Source of the DNA: Gnetum montanum
Lineage: Eukaryota; Streptophyta; Gnetopsida; Gnetales; Gnetaceae
Direction of reading: 5' to 3'
DNA length: 64,000 bases
Assembly (NCBI GenBank): GCA_015680685.1
Contig: MNCI01005202.1
Span: 154,369-218,368 of the forward strand
This document shows, piece after piece, positions 32,178 to 42,143 of this stretch. Position 1 is the first letter of the stretch. The number at the start of each line of letters is the position of its first letter. The notes below the pieces were generated by a model, which saw only the letters and a program-made list of their open reading frames with translations, was not told the DNA's origin and did no database searches. The position numbers were made by a program, and so were the translations under genes.

Positions 32178-32990
32178 GGCAGGCTCAACATTGGGAGTAG
32201 TTAGAATCTATGAAAAACATGAGTTCAACACTATGTGTAAGAAAGAATGGGTGCTTTCATGCTAAAGATAGTTTTTATTTGCAAAAAAAATATCTTCTAG
32301 AGCTCTCCACCAATGTGTTGTTTGTGTAGAATGGTAGTTGTGATTGAAGCTTATGAAATTTGCCAGTTAAAACACATCTAAACCTAAATACCCACCTTGA
32401 AACCCTAGTTGTCCATTTAGTGTACCATAACTCCAAGTGCATTGAAGTGCAAAGTGAGGAAAGCCTATTCCATTATGAGATTAGTGGGAAATAATTTTAT
32501 TTTTCAAATTTTATAATTTTTAGTTTGTGAAACCCATTATATGCCCTCACTCTTGGCCTAAAAAGTGCATCAATGTTGTGTTTTAATTCCTTAAACACTT
32601 ACAAAAATAACCAAGCCTCAACTCCCATGCACCCACATTGGGGATATCATACCCAACATGGATACATGCCTCCCATTTCACACAATCATTAAAATATAAC
32701 TATTTTACCATTTTTAGTAGCTACAACCTACCTTTTCAAACCCAGGCTTCTAAAAGGAGTTTGACCATGGAGAAAACTGGATAACATGGGTTTTTCACAT
32801 TGAGGCAATAATTCCCAACATAGAAGATGAAGGGGTAACATCCATTTTTACTTTTCAATGCCCATCTAGCCCATGTTTGATCCTGAAAGTGGGCCCACAT
32901 GATCTAGAACCCCTCTAAACACCCCTAATAGCCCTAGAACCTCACCAAACCTAGTCAAAACTTGTTGAAACTTTGGGATTTGGTAGTTTC
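32178..32990. other. Gypsy interior between antisense gene and repeat array
   Basis: No gene is seen. The part to about 32450 is homologous to 44600-44850. As the region upstream of the antisense ATG it may hold that gene's promoter, but I see no clear TATA box at the expected distance. Confidence 0.4.
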
Positions 32991-35720
32991 ATGCTAGGGA
33001 AGACTTCATCCATGCTAGGCATCTCATCCCTAGTGTGGATGAATTTAGGGAAGATCAAAATTACTTGAATTGACCACCTAATAGCCATTTCTCAAAGCTC
33101 GATGATCCCTAAACCCTACTGGAACCCTCTGGAGTATTTGAATGCTCCAAAAGTATCAAATATGGTATAAAATTGACATCCCTCTCTCATCCATGATGCG
33201 GCCATCATGCCTAGCATGGAAGAAAGGGGAGAGACTACATGAGACACTTAGGAGCCTCAAAACTGCTGAATCTCTACACCCAATATTGACCATTGACACT
33301 AAAAACCTTGGAGGCTGACATGCATGGTCAATTGGGTGTCGAACTGGACTAGATATATGTACGGGTCAACCTTAGGGTACCTTAGTGTTTGCATGGTCTT
33401 TTCCATTCTACCTAGTGTGGAAGTTAGGAGGATGGAACTAGGAAGATCAAGGGGGATTCTAGAAATAAGAAAATAATAACAAATTATCTTAGACTAACAC
33501 TAAAACCTTATGGAGGCTACCAGACTTCTAGAAGTCATATGAAATGTTCAAAACCTACCCCCATGGGTTCTCCATGCTGGGGAGGACTCCATCCATATTA
33601 AGCATCCTAGCTACAACATGGATGAAGGGGGGGGGNATAGCAAAAAGTAGAGTCCCTTGGTCCCTCCATGCTATTCAACATGGAAGAAACTTTGAAACTT
33701 TGAGGGAACTTCAAAATAACCTTTAGAAAACTTAAACAAATGCTAGAAAGCCTTGTGTATGTCTTGGAACCCTCTTTGCACATCCTAAGATCCTTAGACC
33801 TGGCAATATTGATCAAAAATAGCCACAAAATATTTCCCCCTAATCTTCCATGTTGATCATGGAAACCCTACCATGGAAAAAATGAGGAAACACTAAAAAC
33901 AACTTCACAGCCATTAAAATGACCTAATCTTGACACTAGGTAGTAGTAGTCGACACTAGTAACCTTAGAAACCAACATGCATGGCTAGAAGCATGAGAAA
34001 ATGATAAAAAGTAGGGTCTTCTAGTTCCTCCACATTGAGAGACATCTCTTCCATGTCAACCAACATGGAGGATAAGGGGGAACTTTGTAGGGAATTCAAA
34101 ATAACCTTTAATAACCTCAAGCAAACAACTTACAATCTTGCGTGAGCCTTAAGACCATTTTTACATCTTCTAGAGCCCTTAAGCCCTACCAAAGTGATCA
34201 TAAGTGGCTAAAAGGCTACTTCCCCCTAGTCTTCCATGTTGAGCATACTATCCCCAACATGAATAAAATGGGGGAAGGTCAAAAAGCATCTAGGAAACCT
34301 CTAAATTGACCAAACTTTACCTCAAACCCTAGTCCTCAACCTCAACAATCTTGAAAGCATACATGCATGGTCAATTGAGGTTAAAGTTGGTCTAGATCTA
34401 AGATTTGTGATTCTTCCACATTGAGAACCCTTTCCTCCAAGCTATCCAATGTGGAGAATTAGTGGGAGAGGGGGGACCCATTTGAAGCTCATAAACATCT
34501 CATAATGAAATCAAATAACCTTGCATGCACTTTAGAACCTTGTTAGCACCTTTTAGAGTCTTCAAACCTCAGAAAACTAGTCGTAAATGGCTATAAAGCT
34601 ATTCTTCCAAGTCTTCCATGCTAAAACCCCTATCCCCAATGTGGAAGAATGGGGGAGAGCATAAAAAAAATAAAAATAAAAAAATACTTGGAAGTACTCA
34701 AAACTACCAAATTTTGACATGAAACCCTACCCCTTGGCCCTAGTAACTCCAGAAGCTAACATGCATAGTCGATTGTGGCCTAAATTGGCCTAGATCTAGG
34801 ATTCTTATTCCATCAACATTGGAGAAGATTCCTTCCATGCTAGGTAGTGTGGAAACAAAGGGGAAAAGCTACCTTTCTAGTTTTGGTGGCAAGATGACAC
34901 TCTTGAAAGCCAAAGAACTATGTCGAAGAGTCCTTGGACCTCGTAGCCTTAAGATTTTGCTCGCTTGACCTTATTTTAACTTTCAAAATTGATTCCCCTA
35001 ATCTTCCACACTAGAGTAACTTCCCTAGCATTGAAAAAATGGGGTAAGCCCTTATATGTCCTTGAATAACCTCCAAACATGCTCAAAATTAGTTAAAAAC
35101 TTGTAGAATCATGATCCACAACCCTAGGAGCCTAGGAACTTGGTCAATGTGTTCCTAGATAACTGTGAATTCATAAAAAAGTGTCCACCCATTCTTCCAC
35201 ATAAGGGATATTGTGCTTAGTGTGAAAAAAATGAAGGAAGGAATTTCAACATGTTTTGACACTTAAAACCAACTCCAATGGCCTTAAAATAAAGCTAGAA
35301 GATGCACAACTTCTAGATCTAGGTTCCAGCTACCTATTTGACCATGTTTGATCCTATTTTTTGTTGGATTTTGATTCTCCACGTTGAATCCCATCTTGTC
35401 TACATTTTCTATCATGGAAAAAAGGGGGAAGGATATAAAACTTACTTTTTAACCTTCACAGACCTCTAAAGTGCTCAATTTTGATAGATCTGGCCTTGCA
35501 CTGCCTTGGGGAGGCCCTAGGACCTCAATTTTGGACCTCTAAATCTTCCAAAACCTAATTTCCCTAGTTTCCATGTTGAGGATCCCTTCTTCCACATTGG
35601 CTAGTGTGGAAATAGAGGAGGCTTGGCATGAAAGCTTTAAAACTCTCAATTTTCATGCTCAAATAACCTAGAAATAATCCTAATTGATGAATAAACTCAT
35701 CTAATAGCCTTGTAGCCTTA
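32990..35720. repeat. Degenerate tandem array, unit about 390 bp
   Basis: Recurrent blocks are AACATGCATGGTCAATTG (near 33315, 33976, 34360, 34758 with changes), GGCCTAGATCTAGGATT, and paired lines of the type TTCCATGTTGAGCATACTATCCCCAACATGGAA...ATGGGGG (near 33850, 34225, 34615, 35000, 35200, 35570). Spacing between equivalent blocks is about 385-395 bases in the best part (33976 to 34758). No coding sequence. It expands the distance between protease and RT of the host element. A single N lies at 33636 after nine Gs. Confidence 0.6.
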
Positions 35721-36190
35721 AAATATGGCCTAATAAGGCCTAAAAATAGCAAAAGCTAACCCATGTTTACCTATATTAATCAAATTACACCATATGTATC
35801 TTGTTTTACTTGATTACATAGTGTTTCAACTTATTTTTGGGTTTGTGTTGCATTACTAACTTGGTTAACCTCCTTATGACATTTATATAGGTTTACATGT
35901 TCTTTATGTGTCTTATTATAGCCTTATTTACCTTTTTTTTATCATTTTATTGGTATCAAATAGTGGAGCTTGACCTTTTCTAACCATCATTTGGTACGAT
36001 GTGACCATGGTTTGCTATGGTCTTAAATTGGCATCCTGGCCTACCAAGACCTAAAACTAGCAAAATCATGACCTTTGTTTACCATTTTTAGCCTTATTTC
36101 TCACACGTTCCCTTACTTGACCTTTATTTGATCTTTAGTTGACCTCTCTTGTACTTTATTGACTTATCCTTATCCTATGGGTGTACTTGA
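35721..36190. other. Gypsy spacer before RT
   Basis: No gene. Two copies of the spacer motif (GTCTTAAATTGGCATC, GACCTAAAACTAGCAAAA) occur near 36010-36060. Confidence 0.5.
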
Positions 36191-37560
36191 ATGATCTTGT
36201 TCACATTAGATCTGCATGTATTTAAAAGATTGTATAGCATTTTAGCATTATTTACAAAGGTGTTACTTAATATGCTTTTGGTTGATATGCAAGATCAAAT
36301 TGTGAGTGCTTGGGAGAAAATTAGTTTACCTTTATGTCTACATAGACCTCATGGTGATGTTGAATGGTGTATTGACCCTAATTGCTTAGATCTTAAGCTT
36401 GAGAGTCTTGTCGACTAGGTAGCCTCGATAGAGAAACCTCTAGGATGGCTTGCAAACCTAGTCAAAACCATTGACTTAGAGGCAAGTGACATAAATGAAG
36501 ACTCTCTAGTTTAGGTTCTTGTAACACATAGTGGTGAGGAGAAAACCCTTAAACTAAGTTCCTCATTGGAACCTCAATATGCTCAAGACATCACCAAGGT
36601 CCTATAGGACAACATTAAAGCCTTTGCTTGGTCATATGAAGATATGCTAGGCCTAGACCCATGTTTGATCTAGAACAACATCATAATAGATCCTAACATT
36701 AGATCATTAAGCAAAAACTGCACAAGATTAGACTTGATTTGGCCTTGGTAGTTTGTGATGAGATCTCAAAGCTCTACCAAGCTTATTTTATTAGGGTTGT
36801 CAACTATGTAAAATGGGTGTCCAACATAGTGATATTACTTAAGAGAAATTGGAGTGTTTGTATTTTCATCAATTTGTAAGACCTAAATAAAGAAACCATC
36901 AAAGATAGCTTCCCTTTTACTAGTATTGATTAACATATCGATACTATGGCTAGACATGCCTTGTTATCCTTTATGGATGGATTCTTGGGGTATAATAAAA
37001 TTAGGATCCACCTAGAGTACCAACTTAGCATGGCCTTCATTACCTCTTGGGGTACCTTTTTCTATACCCTGATGTCCTTTGGCCTTAAGAATGTGAAAGC
37101 AACTTATCAATGAGCCATGATCTATATCTTCAATGATTACATGTTAGGTTTGCTCAATGATTATGTAGATGATATAGCTGTTAAGTCCAAAGTGGTTAAT
37201 GACCATGCTAATGACCTTGATCTTGTGCTTAAATGATGCCTCAAGAATGAGCTTAAGCTCAATCTTAAGAAATTTTCCTTTGGTATCAAGATCGGTAAGA
37301 TGCTTGACTTTGTAGTATCTAAAGCAAGGATACATGTTGATCCTGATAAGTTAAGACCATATCCAAATTAGCCATGCTTACCAACCTTAAGGATCTTTAG
37401 GGATTAGAAGGAAAATTGTAGTTTATTCATAGTTTTATCACTAGGCTTATGGATAAATTACAAAAAATGCAAGACTTGCTTAAGGAAAGGGTTCATTATG
37501 ATTAAACTACTCAATGCCAAGAGACCTTTGAAATCCTTAAGCAAGAGTTGGCACAACTAC
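36191..37560 (+). pseudogene. Gypsy reverse transcriptase, Tat-type
   Basis: The upstream part (to about 36640) gives LSSSLEPQYAQDI and DNIKAFAWSYEDM, the usual N-terminal lead-in of Tat/Athila pol. RT blocks are readable with stops and frame changes: LLKRNWSVCIF, DLNKETIKDSFPF, HALLSFMDGFLGYNKIRIH, ITSWGTFFYTLMSFGLKNVKATYQ, the catalytic YVDD (37162-37173, in NDYVDDIAVKSK), and KLNLKKFSFGIKIGKMLDF. The LxGLKNxxATYQ..M.YIF context is that of the Tat/Athila branch. RT copies element RNA to DNA in intact relatives; here several in-frame stops abolish it. Confidence 0.8.
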
Positions 37561-37574
37561 CAACAATCTATTCT

Positions 37575-38440
37575 CCGTAAGAGGGTAAATCATTTTACAT
37601 CTACCATGTCATCTTTGACATGTCCATTGGCTTTTTACTCTAGTAGAAACATGATGATGGAGTAGAGATGCCAGTATACTACCTTAGCCATGCATTAGTT
37701 GCCTATGAGACGGATACACTAAAGTGAAGAAGTATTGTCTAGCACTAATCTTCTCATTAAAGAAGTGAAGACATTACCTCTTTAGAAGCCAAGTCAATGT
37801 CATTTGCAAGGATAACATACTTAAAGGCATAATGAAAAAAATCTATAAAAGTCATTGTATAGCTTGATGGAAATCTGTAATTGTGAAGTTTTACCTTCAT
37901 TACATCTCTCAATCCTTAACAAAAGATGAAGATATAGCTGTATAGCTCACCATTTCACCTATTGATGATCAAGCACCAATAAATCCTAAGTTCCTTGATG
38001 AACACATTAGCACTATTAGCCAAGTGCTTGAGGGTTATGAGGTAGTCATGCATTTTGACAGAGCTTCAACCACCCATGGGGCTAGTGCCACTACCATCAT
38101 AACATTTTCTTTTGAAAAAATTTGATCCTTCACCTATTGTTTTGAGTTTTCATGTACCAACAACATAGTAGAGTATGAGGATTTAATGAGAGGGATGATG
38201 GTACCTTGTGACCTAGGGATCAGATGCTTAATGATCAAAAGCAATTCACAACTTGTGGTTAACTAAGTAACTAAATTCTATGAATGTAAGGTCAAACACT
38301 TACAACCTTTATTTTGACCTAGAAAAGCAATTGTTGCAACCATTCATAGAAATTGATTTTCAACATGTACCCCAAAATGAGAATGCCATTGCCAACAAAA
38401 TTGCAACATTATCCCTTAGTGTGACATGAGATGTGTTTAG
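37575..38440 (+). pseudogene. Two RNase H domains of the gypsy element
   Basis: The first, Ty3-type domain is at about 37590-37860: YHVIFDMSIGF, EMPVYYLSHAL, then an ETDTLK..KYCLALIFSLKK-like stretch reached by changing frame. The second lies at about 38040-38320: VMHFDRASTTHGASATT, SCTNNIVEYEDLMRGMM, LGIRCLMIKSNSQLVVN and KFYECKVKHLQP. That is the archaeal-type RNase H known as an extra domain in the Tat clade. Its FDGAS..G, NN.AEYEAL and GDSQLVV signatures are present, with the first Asp replaced by Arg (FDRAS) and GDS by SNS. Two RNase H domains support Tat placement. Confidence 0.7.
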
Positions 38441-38549
38441 TAAGTTGCCCACCTGAATCATGGATGGTGCTACTTCTATCACAAAAAACACTGAGGATGT
38501 GTTTGTGGCCATCATTCATGCTACTCTTGCTAGTAATTGCTATGATGAT

Positions 38550-39741
38550 ATCATATTTTACCTTATGCATGGTGAATCCTCACAAGGCCTAACTACTACT
38601 TAGAAGGACATTGTATGCAAGCGATCAAAGTAGTATGTCATCATAGATGATAACACATTATGTTGATGATCCTACAATGGCATATTGTTAAAGTGCTTTG
38701 GTAAAACCAAAGCTAGAATAGTACTAGAGGAGGTTCATTAAGGGGTTTGTAGGGGACATATAGGGCCTAAAGCTATGAATACTATGATTAGATGGTTAGA
38801 CTACTATTAACTCTATAGGGAAAATGACTACCTATAGAAGATTAAGTGGTGTGACACATGACCATGATATTGCAACCTTATACATGTACCACCAATTGAG
38901 CTACATACCACTCAAATAACATGGTCATTTCAATGATGACAATGGGATATAATTGGGTCCATAATGCCTAAGCCTTCCATAGGGAATAGCTTCATCATCA
39001 TTGCAACTAAATACTGTACAAAGTGGGTTGAGGCTATTCCTTTATGGAAGACTACATCAGAGCAAGTTTTCAAATTTATCTTAGATAACACTATAGTCCA
39101 TTTTGGCATATCCATGATCATAGTTATGGATAATGAACCATAATTTAATAGCCAAAATCCCAAATATTTTTGTCATGACCAGGAATTAAGCAAGTGGACA
39201 AGTGGAAGTAAGCAACAAGGCCATCATAAACTTGCTCAAGAAGATGCTCAACAACAGCAAGTGCAAATGGCACAAGTAGCTTGTCCATGCACTATGGAAA
39301 TATGAAACAACCAATCACATGAAAACTGATATGACACCTTATAGCTTGGTATATGGTTATGAAGTTGTTTTACCTCTTGAATTGTAGGTGCCTTCACTTT
39401 GGGAAACCTTGATGGACTTCATTAATAGTAAGTAGAATAAGAAGTTGTAGATAGTAGTCCTGGACTTAGTGGAGGAACAACATATGCAAGCACTTTCTCA
39501 CATCAACAACTATCAAGATAGGTAGAAGTAGTAGCATCATCATAACTTGAATATGCATAAGATCAAGGAGGATGACCTAGTTCTCAAAGCCATCCATGAG
39601 CATGTAGAAAAATTCTTCGCCAATTGGGAAGGGTCCTTCCTTGTCACTAGAGCCTATGGTAATAGAGCATTTAGGATAGTCAACATGGATGGGAATGAGA
39701 TGGCCAATATGATCAATCATTCCTATCTAAAGTCATACTAA
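38550..39741 (+). pseudogene. Gypsy integrase and pol C-terminus
   Basis: The zinc-binding lead-in is degraded (GVCRGHIGPKAMNTMIRWL). The catalytic core reads SFIIIATKYCTKWVEAIPL, then FKFILDNTIVHFGISMIIVMDNEP with a stop at the usual QF. The D-x-T-K-W-VEA and DNG signatures are recognisable (ATKY; DNE). The last segment, 39547-39741, is intact: IKEDDLVLKAIHE, FFANWEGSFLVTRAY, FRIVNMDGNEMANMINHSYLKSY. This is the usual C-terminal domain ending Tat pol. It would insert the DNA copy in an intact element. A second copy of this region is at 50035-51215. Confidence 0.8.
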
Positions 39742-40003
39742 ATGTAGCTAACAATAATCAACAAGTGAGCCTACTTTCAACTATACACTATGCCCTTAAA
39801 CTGGTAACATGATCTTTCAAGGCCTTAAACTAGTACCATGATCCATCACAACCTTAAAGTAGTGACGTCAGTGACTTGGGTAGCTTGGTTTTATCATCTC
39901 ATGTGGCTTGTATGCATTGTAGTATTATAATATGCAGTGGTGTTATATATTTTTTGTTGGTACCTATTTGGTCAATCCTCCAAACACTAACAAAAGGGGC
40001 AAT
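39742..40003 (+). other. Spacer and polypurine tract before the 3' LTR
   Basis: Three decayed spacer motifs (GCCCTTAAACTGGTAAC, GGCCTTAAACTAGTAC, ACCTTAAAGTAG) lie at 39790-39870. CAAAAGGGGCAAT (39991-40003) directly precedes the LTR start TGAAACACC and looks like the polypurine tract. Confidence 0.65.
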
Positions 40004-40224
40004 TGAAACACCACAAAAATTTGCATGTCATGGCCAATTTTTGCCATGTAGCTTTCATTGGATGAAACCCAACTCAAAACTTCATTGTAAATGTACATAT
40101 TATAATCCATGAGGGGTAATATCACATATTCCATAGTTTTGGGGCCAAAAATGCCTCATAAGTGGTAAAAGTATCATTCCCCAAGTGAAAATGTCAACTA
40201 GTGTCTATATTTAGGCTTGGGGGT

Positions 40225-40841
40225 TGATGAGTCCTGATATTAGATCCTTGATATTAGACCTATGATATCAAGCCCTTGATATTGGATATGTAATATCAGA
40301 ATGGCTGAAGTGATATTGGGCATGCAATGTCGAAACTTGTCTGATCGCCTATAAATAAGAGACAAAGGCACTTGATTTCACAGTTAGTTTCTTGGTCCCT
40401 TAGCCGAACTCTTATAGTTTTTCCTTTCTAGAGTTAAAATTATTTCTGAGTGTCCATAATAGGAGTCATAAAGTGAATGGCTCTTTATTCAAGGATTGTG
40501 TACCTGAGCACACCTTGTGTCTTGAAATAAAGATGAACTTTGTGATAAACCTTGCAACATTTAGAATAGCTTNTTTGTCCAACATTGAAAGGTGTGACAT
40601 CAACCATGCTCAAAATGTGGGATATAACTCTTACCCCCCCAATGTTGTCACTTCACACCTAGCATTACTCTAGTATGACCTAGAATTTTAGCACTACTCC
40701 AACTCTAGCATTGACCCTACNCACATAACCCATCCTTGTTCTATGTAATCACATAAGAACTTAATCCTTGGAGTTCAATTGGATCACTCGTAAACACTTG
40801 TATTCATATGGTTGGACATAGGGGTACCTTTTTGCTCATCA
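40225..40841 (+). mobile_element. Solo LTR, TGATGAG...CTCATCA family, second copy
   Basis: Starts TGATGAGTCCTGATATTAGA and ends GGGGTACCTTTTTGCTCATCA, matching the ends of the LTR at 6215-7144. A TATA box CTATAAATAAGA lies near 40349. Flanks are GGGGT and AAGGT, a weak possible 5-bp duplication. Between 40225 and 40320 GATATT/GATATC recurs about six times. The block 40574-40720 between two single Ns does not belong to this LTR family. Confidence 0.75.
40573..40721. other. 147-nt block bounded by single Ns, exact copy of 52612-52758
   Basis: Ns stand at 40573 and 40721. The 147 bases between them are identical, base for base, to 52612-52758, including a seven-C run. In the second place the block continues naturally in the gypsy LTR; here it interrupts an unrelated LTR. 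It is most likely an assembly or gap-filling artefact. Confidence 0.85.
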
Positions 40842-42143
40842 AAGGTCAGGGGTGGGGGGTGGGGAGGTATTTTAAATTACCTTCCTAGAATGCCTAAAAT
40901 GGAAATTTGATGGGTTTGATGGAGGGTATACACTTTTCTATGTTGAAAACATCTACAAGGGGGTAAATCTCACCTATCCTTAGCATGGAAACTTCCCCCA
41001 TCCCCTAAGCGTGAAAATTGCATGCCCCCAATGTGGAAGTCACAAAAGCTAGATTTTAACACTCCATGAACTCCAATGTTGACTAGCCACTTCAGCATGG
41101 TAGAAGGCTTAGAGTGAAAGATTCATTTGTAGTGTAGAAGGTATGTACTTATTACTATTTATAGTAAATAGAATGACCATGTTGGGAAGGCACTTACTAT
41201 ATATAGTAACCCCCCAAATTCAAAGACCCATCTTACCTATACGAGGAAAAAATTTATAGAAAAATTATAGTCAATTTGTAGCCATTGTACAATCAAATTA
41301 AAGCCATTGTGCAACATCATTCATGGACTAAGACCTATAAAAACTACCCTTAAAACACCATTTATTGGTTCAACACTTTCACAATTCCATAACCTTAGCA
41401 TTAGTTCCACTCTTTTGGCACTTGAACAAATTAAGCATACATATATTTTTCAAGCAATAGTTCCACACTCTAGCACATTTGAGAGCACTTGAAAACCTTT
41501 GCATAAATGCTGCTTCTTGGATATTCCAAACGTGGAACCCTTGTGGCCTTGTGACCTTGTAATCCCCCTTGGGATTCTTTCAAGCTTCATGCTACACTCC
41601 TAGGATCTTCAACACCCAGGGTAGAGCACTTGGATAGCTAAGATTCTTCACACTTCTTAATTTCTAGTAGTGGTCAATGTCACAGATCTGGAGTAGTAGC
41701 AAATAAGGTTCAATAGCATTGGGAGTGGTAGGAAATTTAGATTGTGAAGTTGAACACATCAACTTTAATGGACCTTGAACCCCTGCTCAAGCAAACCCCC
41801 TTGTTGCCCTCTTAAGTACACTTTGTACATAATCTATTAACTCTCCTTTATTTTATTCTTTTTAAAATAAAGTTTATAGTTTTGATTTGTGTTTGAATTA
41901 AATTTTTCATTTAATTTTAGCTCATTTATATTACTTTGATCTGCAATCATAATATTTATCTTGTTCTATCCTTCTCAAAGTTCTTGGTAGATCTTTTGGA
42001 CTAGCCAAGGCATCTTGAATCCCATTTTTTGGAGGCCTTGGGGATTTTGGGTTGAGGATACTACACTAGATCCATAAATTTTCTAGTGATCAATTTTTTT
42101 GATCAAAAATGGATGTACTTAGATTCTTGCTCCCTCAACCACT

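Larger units (their letters stand above)
40004..42106 (+). mobile_element. 3' LTR of the long gypsy element, interrupted by a solo LTR
   Basis: Starts TGAAACACCACAAAAATTTG and matches the LTRs at 48390-50010 (inverted), 52288-53697 and 55652-57018 (inverted). It ends near TTTCTAGTGATCAATTTTTTTGATCA. Removing the solo LTR at 40225-40841 leaves about 1490 bases, close to the length of the other copies. To its right the sequence is not gypsy leader but part of the antisense gene, so the element either inserted there or was joined by deletion. Confidence 0.8.

Noticed and set aside
40473-40673. ORF with the same C-terminus as one at 52502-52711, as a possible conserved small protein
   Set aside because: The shared end comes from the identical 147-nt N-bounded block, which is probably an assembly artefact; the N-terminal halves are unrelated.
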